Positions 54,541 through 63,714 of a DNA stretch of 64,000 bases are shown here, piece by piece. Both the position numbers and the translations under genes were made by a program. Location of the stretch: positions 1 to 64,000 of the forward strand of contig CAJJCZ010000003.1 of assembly GCA_905182795.1 (NCBI GenBank). Direction: 5' to 3'. Position 1 is the first letter of the stretch. Each line of letters starts with the position of its first letter. This DNA comes from an uncultured bacterium. Its GTDB lineage: Bacteria; Fidelibacterota; Marinisomatia; Marinisomatales; Marinisomataceae. Below the pieces are notes generated by a model. It was not told where the DNA came from. It worked only from the letters and a program-made list of their open reading frames with translations, and did no database searches.

Positions 54541-55229
54541 TAAAATAGATTAGACATCTCTTTGCTTCTGGGCATTATTTCTGGATGCCACTGTACTCCA
54601 ATAAAATTATTTTTCCCCTTTAACTCAATAGCTTCAACTACGTTGTCGCTTGAGGTGGCAGTTACAACAACCCCCTTTCCTAGGATATTCATTGACTGGT
54701 GATGACTACTTTTCACGCTAATTATTTCTTTCTGAATATTTTTAAAAAGGAGCGATTTTTGATCGGCAATTTTGACAGGGTGTAAGCTTGCCTCTCCATT
54801 AAAAACGCCGTGATCAATATGGTTTTTTACTAACGTTGGGATGTCTTCTATAAGACTACCTCCATAAATAACATTAACGTGTTGTGCTCCCGCACAAATT
54901 GCGAGAATTTTTTTATTTTGCTTCATTGTTTCTAAAAAAACAGCTCTGTCAAAACCTTCTCTTTCTTCGGACATTACGTCTGGGTCTAATAGGTGTGAAT
55001 TTTTTGATTTATACTTATTTGACGGTATGTCTGGTCCACCTACCATTAATAGGCCGTCTAAGCTTGAGACTAAAGACGTTATATTGTCTTTGTTTTTCGT
55101 ATGGCTAAGCGTTACGGGGCAACCCCCAGCAGCCCAAATGGCTTTATAGTATGCCTCTTTTGTAGCATTCCAAGTAGACCCCTTTCTATCTATATCGTAG
55201 GGATTAATTCCAATTAAAGCTTTTTTCAA
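54525..55229 (-). CDS. Gamma-glutamyl-gamma-aminobutyrate hydrolase family (peptidase C26)
   Basis: A 234-residue class I glutamine-amidotransferase-like hydrolase. The nucleophile Cys is in ICAGAQHVNVIYGGSL, and GVQWHPE contains the catalytic His and Glu. LDGLLMVGGPDIPSNKY resembles the PuuD substrate region. It probably cleaves gamma-glutamyl amides such as gamma-Glu-GABA. The opposing neighbour is a GGT-like enzyme, so two gamma-glutamyl enzymes are adjacent but on opposite strands. Confidence 0.85.
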   Translation of the reverse strand: MKKALIGINPYDIDRKGSTWNATKEAYYKAIWAAGGCPVTLSHTKNKDNITSLVSSLDGLLMVGGPDIPSNKYKSKNSHLLDPDVMSEEREGFDRAVFLETMKQNKKILAICAGAQHVNVIYGGSLIEDIPTLVKNHIDHGVFNGEASLHPVKIADQKSLLFKNIQKEIISVKSSHHQSMNILGKGVVVTATSSDNVVEAIELKGKNNFIGVQWHPEIMPRSKEMSNLFYWLSH

Positions 55230-55239
55230 AAACTACCTG

Positions 55240-56394
55240 CTAAAACTTATATTCGTTTAGTTTTGTAACTTTTTTTCTAAGCTCTTCCAAGCTTCCTTGG
55301 TAGGTTTTTTTATTATACCTTACCGTCCAAATTCCAGAAGGGTTGCCTTCAGAAAAAGACCCACTTATGGTTGGGTTTTCTTGTGGAGCAACGTAGCTCC
55401 ATTCGCCATTTTTTTTATTATCTTTATATAGTCCCTTACCATAAAAACGTGAGCCAAAGTCAATATCTGGGCCCTCTGTCCACTCTCCCGTTTTAATATC
55501 TTGGCTATATGATCCAGATGAAACCTTTCTTGATTTAGTAATATTGGATTCAATAATACTGTTGTCTTCTTTTTTATAGTGAACCCAAACACCCTCTTTT
55601 TTACCAAACTGATATGATCCTGCCTGCTTAAGGGCTAAAGAGCCTTCGTTTATGATAAAATATTCTTTCCAGTCTCCTGTTTTTATACCGTCTCTATAAG
55701 ACCCCTTTCCTCTGTTGGGAGAGTGGGGAGAAAGATTATAAAAATTACTATCCAAAAGTCCTTTGGTATAATTTTCTTCCCAGCCGGTATCTTTTCCCTT
55801 TTCATACCAAGTCCATTTTTCAATTTTTTTGCCCCCAACATAGTCTCCCTCACTAACAATGACTCCTTCGGGATCCCAACTTTTCCATAGTCCTGATTTT
55901 TGCCAGTTTTCATAGTTTCCAGCCTTGATTAATGCTCTCGTATTTGGGTCTCTTTCTTTCCATCTACCAGAACCATTTTCAAATGTAATTTCTCCTCTGG
56001 TAATTAGTCGACCTTCATTGTCTTTGCTCCAAGTTGTCCACGTACCAACAACATTGCCGTCTTCGTATTTAATATATTCTAGTCTTTTGTTTTTTTCTCT
56101 AGCCCCCGGGAATAGGTAGGTGATCTGTTCTCCTTCTGGGGCGCCCTTGATGTATCTGGCTTTTTTTTGAGTACCTTTTTTTGAGTTTACCTCGAACCAA
56201 TCTCCATCTTTCAGTCCCCTTTTATATACGCCGACTAGCTCGCCATACTTGTCTAGCACATCTCCTGAAAAAATGCTGTTTGATTCTTTGTTATAAGCAA
56301 GGCCGTCCTCCTTAACAATAATTTGATCTTTATAGATTTCACCAGAACAAGACATTATAATCGCTGTCATAAATATTATAAATGTTTTTTTCAT
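55240..56394 (-). CDS. MORN/YwqK-like repeat lipoprotein
   Basis: A 384-residue protein with a lipoprotein signal (IIFMTAIIMSCSGE, lipobox Cys near 16). The rest is a chain of at least eight repeats in which G-x-W or G-x-x-W closes each unit (GLKDGDWFE, NVVGTWTTW, KSGLWKSW, KIEKWTWYE, IKTGDWKEY, KKEGVWVHY, IKTGEWTEG, KKNGEWSYV, NPSGIWTVR). This is the MORN-like pattern of the YwqK family, often labelled antitoxin without evidence. No toxin is nearby. It is probably an outer-membrane or periplasmic protein; function unknown. Confidence 0.8.
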   Translation of the reverse strand: MKKTFIIFMTAIIMSCSGEIYKDQIIVKEDGLAYNKESNSIFSGDVLDKYGELVGVYKRGLKDGDWFEVNSKKGTQKKARYIKGAPEGEQITYLFPGAREKNKRLEYIKYEDGNVVGTWTTWSKDNEGRLITRGEITFENGSGRWKERDPNTRALIKAGNYENWQKSGLWKSWDPEGVIVSEGDYVGGKKIEKWTWYEKGKDTGWEENYTKGLLDSNFYNLSPHSPNRGKGSYRDGIKTGDWKEYFIINEGSLALKQAGSYQFGKKEGVWVHYKKEDNSIIESNITKSRKVSSGSYSQDIKTGEWTEGPDIDFGSRFYGKGLYKDNKKNGEWSYVAPQENPTISGSFSEGNPSGIWTVRYNKKTYQGSLEELRKKVTKLNEYKF

Positions 56395-56413
56395 ACCCTC
56401 TCCTTAAATTATC

Positions 56414-56442
56414 TTTCAATTAATTTTATTTTGCTGTAAAAT
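56414..56442 (+). promoter_or_regulatory. Putative sigma-70-type promoter of ppdK
   Basis: TTTCAA (56414-56419) and TAAAAT (56437-56442) are separated by 17 bases, about 26 bases before the ppdK ATG. The spacing is ideal and the -10 is close to consensus, but in such AT-rich DNA this can arise by chance. Confidence 0.35.
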
Positions 56443-56468
56443 TTTTAAACAACATTAATGTATTCATT

Positions 56469-59147
56469 ATGAACTATAAACAAAAAATATATTTTTTTTC
56501 ACAAACAAAAACTGACGGAGATCAATCTATGTCAGAAGTTTTGGGGGGTAAGGGCGCCAATCTTGCTGAAATGTGTAAGCTTGGCCTTCCTGTTCCTCCT
56601 GGATTTACACTGGCTACAAGGCTGTGTAATGATTTTCTAAAAAATAAAAAATTATCAATGGCTCTTAAGAATAATGTCAAAAAATATATAAAAAAAACTG
56701 AAAAAATAACTGGAAGCTCTTTTGGGGGAGAAAATCCTCTTTTATTATCAGTCAGATCTGGCGCTCCCGTATCTATGCCCGGAATGATGGAAACTATTTT
56801 GAATGTTGGACTAACCTCTCAAACAATTCCTTCTCTTATAAAACGATCCGGCAACGAACGATTTGTATATGATAGCTATCGTAGGCTGATTATGATGTAC
56901 TCAGACGTAGTGATGGAAAAGTCTCTTCGTCTAAATACAAGTAAGACCCCTATTAGGGTTAAAATGGAAAAACTATTGTCGGAAATGAAAAAAAAATACC
57001 ATCACAAAAACGATGCTTCTGTTTCTGCCAAACATTGGAAAGAGTTAGTTTCAACATATCTTAGGTTGGTAGAAAAAGATTTTGGGGTGGTCTTCCCAGA
57101 CGACCCACACGACCAACTTTTTGGGGCAATAGGGGCTGTCTTCTCGAGCTGGAATGGTAAAAGAGCAAGGGAGTATAGAGCTTTTGAAAATATCCCAACC
57201 TCAATGGGGACTGCCGTAAGCGTTCAAACTATGGTATTTGGAAATCTGGGAGAAAGTTGTGGTACCGGAGTTGCCTTTACAAGAAACCCCTCTACTGGAG
57301 AAAATAAGTTTTATGGCGAATGGTTACAGAACGCACAAGGAGAAGATGTGGTTGCTGGTATTCGTACGCCGCATCCTATATTATCTGACTCTGGATCAAA
57401 AAACTCTCTTGAAAAAACTATGCCTAAAGCGTTCGTGGCACTTGGTCGTGTTAGAAGGCGGCTAGAAAAACATTTTGATGAAATGCAAGACATTGAATTT
57501 ACCATACAAGACGAAAAGCTTTGGATGTTGCAAACTCGTACCGGAAAACGAACCGGTATTGCTGCAATTAAAATTGCTACTGACATGGTTCAAGAAAGAC
57601 TTATTAGTAAAAAAACGGCTCTTTCTCGCATTCAGCCAAACCAAATTTATGAAAGCTTATTAAAAAATATTGAGCCAAGCTCGCTAGTGGGGAAAACAGC
57701 TGTTGGACATGGATTACCAGCTGGCCCGGGAGCTTCTTCTGGTGAGGCTGTATTCACCGCAGAAAAAGCAGAGTTTTTAGGGAAAAAAGGTAAGAGGGTT
57801 ATTCTCGTTAGAGAAGAAACTTCTCCAGAAGATATTCACGGGATGCACCATTCTGAGGGTATTGTTACTGCTCGAGGCGGGCTAACTAGCCATGCCGCTC
57901 TAGTTGCTAGGGGTTGGGGGAAAAGCTGTGTTGTTGGTTGTCAGACCCTATATATTAATAACAATAATCTTTCTTGTTCTGTTGGCGATGCTAAAATAAA
58001 AGAAGGTGATTGGATTACGTTAAATGGATCCACTGGAGAAATTTTTCTTGGAAAAATGTCTTTGTTCCAAAATCCAATTAGCAAATCTGGCCCACTCACA
58101 GAACTTCTTTCTTGGGCAGACCAGGTACGAAAGTTAAAAATTAGAACCAACGCTGATACGCCAGAAGATTGTGAAAAAGCTCTCAGCTTTGGCGCAGAGG
58201 GTATTGGTTTGTGTCGTACTGAACATATGTTTTTTGAAGAAAATAGGGTTCATGAATTTAGAAAAATGATTTTGGCTGCAAATAAAAAATCACGAACCAA
58301 GTATCTAAAAAAACTTCTCCCCTTTCAAACTAAAGACTTTTATAATATTTTAAACGTGATGGAAGGTAGGCCAGTAACTGTTCGGCTATTAGATCCTCCG
58401 TTACATGAGTTTATTAATATTGGTGAAAAAGAATTAAATCGTCTTGCTTTAGATCTCAAAAAAACTAAGGCATCAATTGTTTCTAGAGTCGATTTTTTGA
58501 AAGAATCTAACCCAATGTTGGGGCATCGTGGTTGTAGGTTGGGGATATCTTATCCTGAAATTACAGAAATGCAGGCTGAAGCAATTTTGGGTGCCGCGCT
58601 AAAACTAAAAAAAGAGGGTAAAAACCCAAAAGTAGAAATTATGATCCCGCTGGTTGCACATATAAACGAATTTGTTAACCAAAAAAATATTGTTCTTGAT
58701 GTTTATAGTAGGCTTTCCAAAAAAAGCGGTTTGGCTCTTAAATATAAAATTGGGACTATGATTGAGGTGCCTAGGGCTTGTTTGGTTGCAGATAAGATTG
58801 CAAAAGAAGCTGACTTTTTTAGTTTTGGTACAAACGATCTTACACAAACAACCTTTGGGTTTAGTAGGGATGATACGGGAGCCTTTTTTGAATCATATTT
58901 TCAAGAAAAAATTCTTCCCATAGACCCCTTTGAACAAATTGATCAAGATGGCGTTGGGCAACTAATGAAAATTGCGGTTGAGGGTGGAAGAAAAACAAAA
59001 AAATCTATTTCAATTGGAATTTGTGGGGAGCATGGGGGAGAGCCAAACAGTATTAGGTTCTGTAGTGAGCTGGGTTTAAACTATGTCAGTTGTTCTCCTT
59101 TTAGGATACCCATTGCTAGGTTGGCAGCAGCACAAGTAGAATTATGA
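56469..59147 (+). CDS. ppdK: Pyruvate, phosphate dikinase
   Basis: Interconverts pyruvate + ATP + Pi and PEP + AMP + PPi; with the membrane pyrophosphatase at 29-31 kb it suggests PPi-linked energy metabolism. The 892-residue length is normal. The N-terminal nucleotide-binding domain has LGGKGANLAEMCKLGLPVPPG and SVRSGAPVSMPGMMETIL. The phosphohistidine domain has the catalytic His in GGLTSHAALVARGWG. The C-terminal PEP/pyruvate barrel has GIGLCRTEHMFFE, RLLDPPLHEF, GHRGCRLGI, and the catalytic Cys in GICGEHGGEPNS. The stop overlaps the next gene by 4 bases. Confidence 0.97.
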   Translation: MNYKQKIYFFSQTKTDGDQSMSEVLGGKGANLAEMCKLGLPVPPGFTLATRLCNDFLKNKKLSMALKNNVKKYIKKTEKITGSSFGGENPLLLSVRSGAPVSMPGMMETILNVGLTSQTIPSLIKRSGNERFVYDSYRRLIMMYSDVVMEKSLRLNTSKTPIRVKMEKLLSEMKKKYHHKNDASVSAKHWKELVSTYLRLVEKDFGVVFPDDPHDQLFGAIGAVFSSWNGKRAREYRAFENIPTSMGTAVSVQTMVFGNLGESCGTGVAFTRNPSTGENKFYGEWLQNAQGEDVVAGIRTPHPILSDSGSKNSLEKTMPKAFVALGRVRRRLEKHFDEMQDIEFTIQDEKLWMLQTRTGKRTGIAAIKIATDMVQERLISKKTALSRIQPNQIYESLLKNIEPSSLVGKTAVGHGLPAGPGASSGEAVFTAEKAEFLGKKGKRVILVREETSPEDIHGMHHSEGIVTARGGLTSHAALVARGWGKSCVVGCQTLYINNNNLSCSVGDAKIKEGDWITLNGSTGEIFLGKMSLFQNPISKSGPLTELLSWADQVRKLKIRTNADTPEDCEKALSFGAEGIGLCRTEHMFFEENRVHEFRKMILAANKKSRTKYLKKLLPFQTKDFYNILNVMEGRPVTVRLLDPPLHEFINIGEKELNRLALDLKKTKASIVSRVDFLKESNPMLGHRGCRLGISYPEITEMQAEAILGAALKLKKEGKNPKVEIMIPLVAHINEFVNQKNIVLDVYSRLSKKSGLALKYKIGTMIEVPRACLVADKIAKEADFFSFGTNDLTQTTFGFSRDDTGAFFESYFQEKILPIDPFEQIDQDGVGQLMKIAVEGGRKTKKSISIGICGEHGGEPNSIRFCSELGLNYVSCSPFRIPIARLAAAQVEL

Positions 59148-60334
59148 TAGAAAAAAAATTAGATATTATTGTGTATGGTTCTACCGGATTTACCGGAAGC
59201 CTTTGTGTAAAATATTTAAAAGAAAATTATCCAAACACTAGTTTTGCTATCGGCGGAAGAAACAAAAAAAAGCTTCAGGCTATTTCAGATAAGTATTCTT
59301 TAGATTGTAAAATATTTGTAGCGGATGGCGACGACTCAGAAGCGCTAGATAAAATAACAAGCCAAACCAAGGTTGTGCTTTCAACGGCCGGTCCATTCCA
59401 TAGATATGGATCAAAGATGGTTGCTTCTTGTGTTAAAAACAATACTCACTATGTTGATATTACTGGTGAAAATTTCTGGGTAAGACAAATGATTGCCAAG
59501 CATCACGAAGAGGCTAAACAAAAAGGTGTTCGTATAGTTCCTGCTTGTGGCTATGATTCAATTCCATCAGATTTGGGCGTATTTTTTTCAGTAAACTCTT
59601 TCGGCCGTCCAGTAAAGTCTGTTTTTTCTTATCACGCTATGAAAGGCGAAGCTTCTGGTGGGACTATTGAAACGATGTTTGCGATTAGAGATTTAAAATT
59701 AGATAGGTCTGCGTTCGGTGCCTTTGCCCTAAACCCAAAAAACTCTGTTACAGATATACAAAAGAAGCTTACTAGTGACAAGGTTCCTGTAGAAAAAAAC
59801 AAAACAATTAAAGCTTGGACGGGTCCTTTTGTAATGGCTATGGCTAACGCCCGCGTAGTGCGAAGGGGTGCCGCTCTTTTGGCAGAAAACAATATTGGTT
59901 ATGGGGAAAACTTTGTTTATAAAGAAAGTGCCTATTATTCAAAAAGGCGCAGTGCTTACATCACAAGCTTTATGTTGGGTGTGATGGGTTTTGTTATTAT
60001 TACCCCTCTTAGAAAAATTGTAAGACCCCTATTAAAACAGCCGGGACAAGGTCCTAGCCAAAAAGTGATGGATGGTGGGTTTTTTAAATGCAAATTTGTG
60101 GTAACGGGGGAAGATGATAGTCAAAAAATTTATGAAATGAAGGGTGATGGAGACCCGGGATACAAGGTGACTTCAAAGTTTGTTTGTGAAAGCGCGTTGG
60201 CTCTTTTGGGTAATCACGAAAATCTCCCAGGTGGGTCGGGTTATGGTGGAATTCTTACCTCGTCTTCTGGTTTGGGCAATGTCTTAATTGGTAGGCTAAA
60301 AAATGTTGGTATCACCTTTGAGGAAGTCTCTTAA
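59144..60334 (+). CDS. Saccharopine dehydrogenase-like (trans-acting enoyl reductase family) protein
   Basis: A 396-residue Rossmann-fold protein. The NAD(P)-binding motif [18 protein letters not shown] is at about 8-25, [10 protein letters not shown] and [15 protein letters not shown] follow, and [13 protein letters not shown] and [13 protein letters not shown] are characteristic of this family, which includes mycobacterial trans-acting enoyl reductases and eukaryotic SCCPDH. A hydrophobic segment at about 275-290 ([14 protein letters not shown]) suggests membrane association. The exact substrate is unknown. It is coupled to ppdK by a 4-base overlap. Confidence 0.87.
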   Translation: MIEKKLDIIVYGSTGFTGSLCVKYLKENYPNTSFAIGGRNKKKLQAISDKYSLDCKIFVADGDDSEALDKITSQTKVVLSTAGPFHRYGSKMVASCVKNNTHYVDITGENFWVRQMIAKHHEEAKQKGVRIVPACGYDSIPSDLGVFFSVNSFGRPVKSVFSYHAMKGEASGGTIETMFAIRDLKLDRSAFGAFALNPKNSVTDIQKKLTSDKVPVEKNKTIKAWTGPFVMAMANARVVRRGAALLAENNIGYGENFVYKESAYYSKRRSAYITSFMLGVMGFVIITPLRKIVRPLLKQPGQGPSQKVMDGGFFKCKFVVTGEDDSQKIYEMKGDGDPGYKVTSKFVCESALALLGNHENLPGGSGYGGILTSSSGLGNVLIGRLKNVGITFEEVS

Positions 60335-60354
60335 CGTTTAAACACAATGCTATA

Positions 60355-61968
60355 TTGATAAAAATATATCTACTTATGATTACAATTTTAGGGCTTGGGA
60401 CAATACAGGCTCAGGAAGATTCTGAATATCAACAGCTTGTAAACCTGTTTAATGAGTGGAGAGCTTTTGAAACCCCGCCCCTTTTAGCTGGGGCTCCAGA
60501 CTATACTAAACATCGATTTAATAAAGATCATAGGATTTTTAAGTCTCTGCAGGGGCGCTTAAATAAAATTAATTTTAATAGCTGGAAAACTGAGCAGCAA
60601 ATAGATTGGTTTGTGGTTAGAGCCGAAATGAACGGCTATGATTTTAATTATAGGGTTCTTAGACCCTGGGAGAGAGACCCTGCGTTTTATCAAACAATTT
60701 GGACTTATAAAAGCGATGTTCCAGCACACGAAGGGCCAACAAATCACGCCACTCTTGAGCTTTGGACTTATGTCTTCCCGCTGGAAGAAGGCGATCAGAT
60801 GCGTCTTACACAAGAGTTGGGTGTTATTCCTCCCCTATTAAACCAAGCTAGAAAAAATCTCACGGGAAATGCTCGGGATCTTTGGATAGCTGGAACTAAT
60901 AATTTTTACCAACAAAAATCTCATTTAGAAAAACTTGCTAAAAAAATACCAGAAAACAATGTGGCCTTGCAAAAAGCTTTGGGTGATGCAACGAAAGAAA
61001 CTATCACATTTATATCCTGGCTAGAGGGTCGGGCACAATATAAAAATGGGCCGTCTGGTGTAGGAAAAGACAACTATACTTGGTATCAAAAAAACGTTCA
61101 TTTAGTTCCTATTAGTTGGGAAGAAGAGGTTAACTTGCTTCAGCGAGAACTGGATCGAGCCTGGTCTTCTTTGGTTTTAGAAGAGAAAAAAAATATCAAT
61201 CTTCCGCCAATGGTTGCAGCGCGAACACCTCAAGAGTTTGATGTTATGGCAGAAAAAGGGGTTGTGCGGTTGATGCGCTTTTTAGAAGAAAAAGAAATTA
61301 TGCCCATTAAACCAAACATGGAGCCCGCACTAAGAGAACACATGGGGTCTTTTGTACCAGAAGAAGAACGAAATTTTTTTACAATAGGGATGCACTATGA
61401 CCCCGTACCGCTATATTCACACTTTTATCATTGGTTTGATTTAGCACAAATGCAAGACGAACCACACCAAAGCCCTATTCGTAGGGGTCCGTTATTATAT
61501 AATATTTTTGATTCAAAAAGCGAGGGAATTGCAACGGGCGTAGAAGAAATGTTTATGCATGCGGGGCTTTATGAAGACAGTCCTCGCTCTAAAGAAATTA
61601 TATGGATTATGATTGCACAAAGAGCCGCTAGGGGGCTTGGATCTTTATATGCACATGCCAACATGATGAATATGGAGGAGGCTGGCGCCGTTCACGTAAA
61701 ATGGACCCCTCGGGGGTGGATGGAGCGTGAACCACACTTGTTAAAATTTGAACAACATCTTTACCTGAGACAGCCTGGATATGGAACTTGTTATATAACG
61801 GGTAAATATCTTGTTGAAAAAATGATGACCGACAGGGCGCGACAGTTAGGTGCCGCTGGAGAAGCGTTTGTAATGAAAGATTTTTTTGAAGCTTTTAATG
61901 ATGCAGGAAATATCCCCGCCGAATTGGTTCGCTGGGAAATAACGGGCGAAAAAACTATAGCCAAATAA
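60355..61968 (+). CDS. DUF885-family exported putative peptidase
   Basis: A 537-residue protein of the DUF885 family, thought to be metallopeptidase-like but not well characterised. Signal peptide: [19 protein letters not shown] from a TTG start at 60355, which includes the basic n-region; the ATG at 60376 would lack it. Visible elements are [31 protein letters not shown] (candidate metal or catalytic Glu/His region), [16 protein letters not shown] and [15 protein letters not shown] near the end. It overlaps the convergent Smr gene by 14 bases. Confidence 0.8.
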   Translation: MIKIYLLMITILGLGTIQAQEDSEYQQLVNLFNEWRAFETPPLLAGAPDYTKHRFNKDHRIFKSLQGRLNKINFNSWKTEQQIDWFVVRAEMNGYDFNYRVLRPWERDPAFYQTIWTYKSDVPAHEGPTNHATLELWTYVFPLEEGDQMRLTQELGVIPPLLNQARKNLTGNARDLWIAGTNNFYQQKSHLEKLAKKIPENNVALQKALGDATKETITFISWLEGRAQYKNGPSGVGKDNYTWYQKNVHLVPISWEEEVNLLQRELDRAWSSLVLEEKKNINLPPMVAARTPQEFDVMAEKGVVRLMRFLEEKEIMPIKPNMEPALREHMGSFVPEEERNFFTIGMHYDPVPLYSHFYHWFDLAQMQDEPHQSPIRRGPLLYNIFDSKSEGIATGVEEMFMHAGLYEDSPRSKEIIWIMIAQRAARGLGSLYAHANMMNMEEAGAVHVKWTPRGWMEREPHLLKFEQHLYLRQPGYGTCYITGKYLVEKMMTDRARQLGAAGEAFVMKDFFEAFNDAGNIPAELVRWEITGEKTIAK

Positions 61969-62275
61969 TAGTAATCCCGGGATTTCTTCGGTTAAAGTCT
62001 TCATCTTTACTAGAAAGAAACCCCGACCTCATATCAACTGCATCTTTATTAAACATGTCGTAGTCTTCGCCGTTAATAACGCCCCGAAACCTACCTCTTT
62101 GTTCTTTAGCCCAACCCCTAACCTCTGCAGCTACCCGCCCACTTCCTAGGCCGTGTATAATTTTGACCGCCGTGATTCGGGAGTCAGATTTGGCTGTACT
62201 AATTGCTACCTCTAAATCAGAAATTGCATTGTTGGCGCTTTGGCCCGCGTGTCCTATATCTATTTCTTTTAACAT
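61955..62275 (-). CDS. Small Smr-domain protein
   Basis: A 106-residue stand-alone Smr (MutS2 C-terminal-like) domain. [20 protein letters not shown] begins the fold, then [23 protein letters not shown] (the H-G-x-G-x-G/R motif of Smr), then [14 protein letters not shown]. Smr domains bind or nick DNA or RNA, including ribosome-associated mRNA cleavage in some families. The usual D-L-H-G motif at the start is replaced by D-I-G-H. It is a single gene, divergent from the aldehyde dehydrogenase. Confidence 0.78.
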   Translation of the reverse strand: MLKEIDIGHAGQSANNAISDLEVAISTAKSDSRITAVKIIHGLGSGRVAAEVRGWAKEQRGRFRGVINGEDYDMFNKDAVDMRSGFLSSKDEDFNRRNPGITIIWL

Positions 62276-62304
62276 GTCTTCAAAGTTGTTTATATTTATG
62301 GTCT

Positions 62305-63714
62305 ATGAATAATGATTTATCTAAAATTAAAGCTCTTTTTCAGTCTCAGGTAGAAAACCATCCTTCTTTAGCAAAATCTACACACAATGATAGAAAGCAA
62401 AAACTGAAAAGTCTTTTAAATAATTTTATGGACATGGAGCAGGAGGCCATAGAGGCCCTGTCTCTCGATATGAAAAAAAGTCCAACAGAGTCTATTATAA
62501 GTGAGGTTTTGGGTATAAAAACTGAGGCTGATTTTGCAATAAAAAATTTAAAAAAGTGGATGAGGTCAAAAAGGGTTCCTTCCCCTTCTACTATATTATT
62601 CACGTCTGGCTGGGTGCGCCCAGAGCCAAAGGGGAGTATATTAATTCTTTCTCCGTGGAACTATCCCATCTTGTTATGCTTAAATCCCCTTATTGCTGCC
62701 ATAGCTGCGGGGAACACCGCTGTTATTAAACCGTCTGAGTTTACTCCGGCGTCCGGGGCTTTTTTAAAAAAATTAGTAGAAAAAACATTTAAAGATAATG
62801 AGGTTGCTGTGGTGTTGGGGAATCAAGATGCGGCTATCGAGTTATTATCTCACCCCTTTAACCATGTTATGTTTACGGGCAGCCCGTCAACGGGAAAGCT
62901 TGTAATGTCTGCGGCAGCTAAACACCTTTCTGGGGTTACTCTAGAGTTGGGTGGAAAGTCTCCAGTAGTTGTTGACGAAAGCGCAAACATCTCTGATGCC
63001 GCCTGGAAGTTGGCTTTCTATAAATTTGCTAATGCGGGACAAACCTGCACTGCTCCAGATTATATTTTATGCCACGAAGACAAAAAAGATGCTTTGGTTG
63101 CGGGACTAAAGGAACACTTTGATGCTTTTTTTGATGAAAAAAACAAGGATGTAAATGTTGATTATTGTCAAATTGTAAACACAACGCACTTCGACAGGAT
63201 AAAGGGATATTTAGACAACGCAAAAGAGTTGGGCGCCACGGTGGCGGTTGGTGGAAAAACAGATAGAGGTCAAAGGTTTATTGCTCCAACTGTTTTATGT
63301 GATGTTCCTATAGACTCTGCGGTTATGAAAGAAGAAATTTTTGGTCCACTCATGCCGATCGTTACATATAAACACCTAGATGATGCTATTAGTTTTATTA
63401 ACAAAAGAGAAAAGCCTCTTGCTCTTTATTTGTTTAGTTATAATAAAAAAAATCAAAAAAGGGTTTTGGAAGAAACCTCAAGTGGGGCTCTTGTGTTTAA
63501 TGATTGTGTAATTCATCATACAAACCCAAACCTTCCTTTTGGGGGCATTAATAATAGTGGCCTTGGAAGTTACCACGGGAAATATGGCTTTGATGCCTTT
63601 TCTCACGAAAAAGCTATTTTAAAAAGCAGCGCTTGGTCTCCATTTAAGCTTATGCTTCCCCCCTACACCAAAAGAAAACATTTTTTGGTTAATATGATAA
63701 AAAAACTTTCTTAG
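62305..63714 (+). CDS. Aldehyde dehydrogenase (class 3 / fatty-aldehyde type)
   Basis: A 469-residue NAD(P)-dependent aldehyde dehydrogenase from ATG 62305; the longer upstream frame covers the divergent Smr gene and is rejected. SPWNYPILLCLNPLIAAIAAGNTAVIKPSE, FTGSPSTGKLVMSAAAK, the catalytic Glu in TLELGGKSP, the nucleophilic Cys in NAGQTCTAPDYI, and EEIFGPLMPI are all present. The short length and GQTCTAPDY are typical of the class 3/ALDH3 group acting on fatty or aromatic aldehydes. A hydrophobic C-terminus is not evident. Its end overlaps the MltB-like gene by 26 bases (convergent). Confidence 0.92.
   Translation: MNNDLSKIKALFQSQVENHPSLAKSTHNDRKQKLKSLLNNFMDMEQEAIEALSLDMKKSPTESIISEVLGIKTEADFAIKNLKKWMRSKRVPSPSTILFTSGWVRPEPKGSILILSPWNYPILLCLNPLIAAIAAGNTAVIKPSEFTPASGAFLKKLVEKTFKDNEVAVVLGNQDAAIELLSHPFNHVMFTGSPSTGKLVMSAAAKHLSGVTLELGGKSPVVVDESANISDAAWKLAFYKFANAGQTCTAPDYILCHEDKKDALVAGLKEHFDAFFDEKNKDVNVDYCQIVNTTHFDRIKGYLDNAKELGATVAVGGKTDRGQRFIAPTVLCDVPIDSAVMKEEIFGPLMPIVTYKHLDDAISFINKREKPLALYLFSYNKKNQKRVLEETSSGALVFNDCVIHHTNPNLPFGGINNSGLGSYHGKYGFDAFSHEKAILKSSAWSPFKLMLPPYTKRKHFLVNMIKKLS

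Noticed and set aside
55240..56394. Toxin-antitoxin system based on the YwqK-like label
   Set aside because: The protein is a predicted lipoprotein made of repeats and no candidate toxin is adjacent.
62203..62304. Upstream extension of the aldehyde dehydrogenase
   Set aside because: It would lie antisense to the Smr gene, and the encoded residues do not resemble the family.
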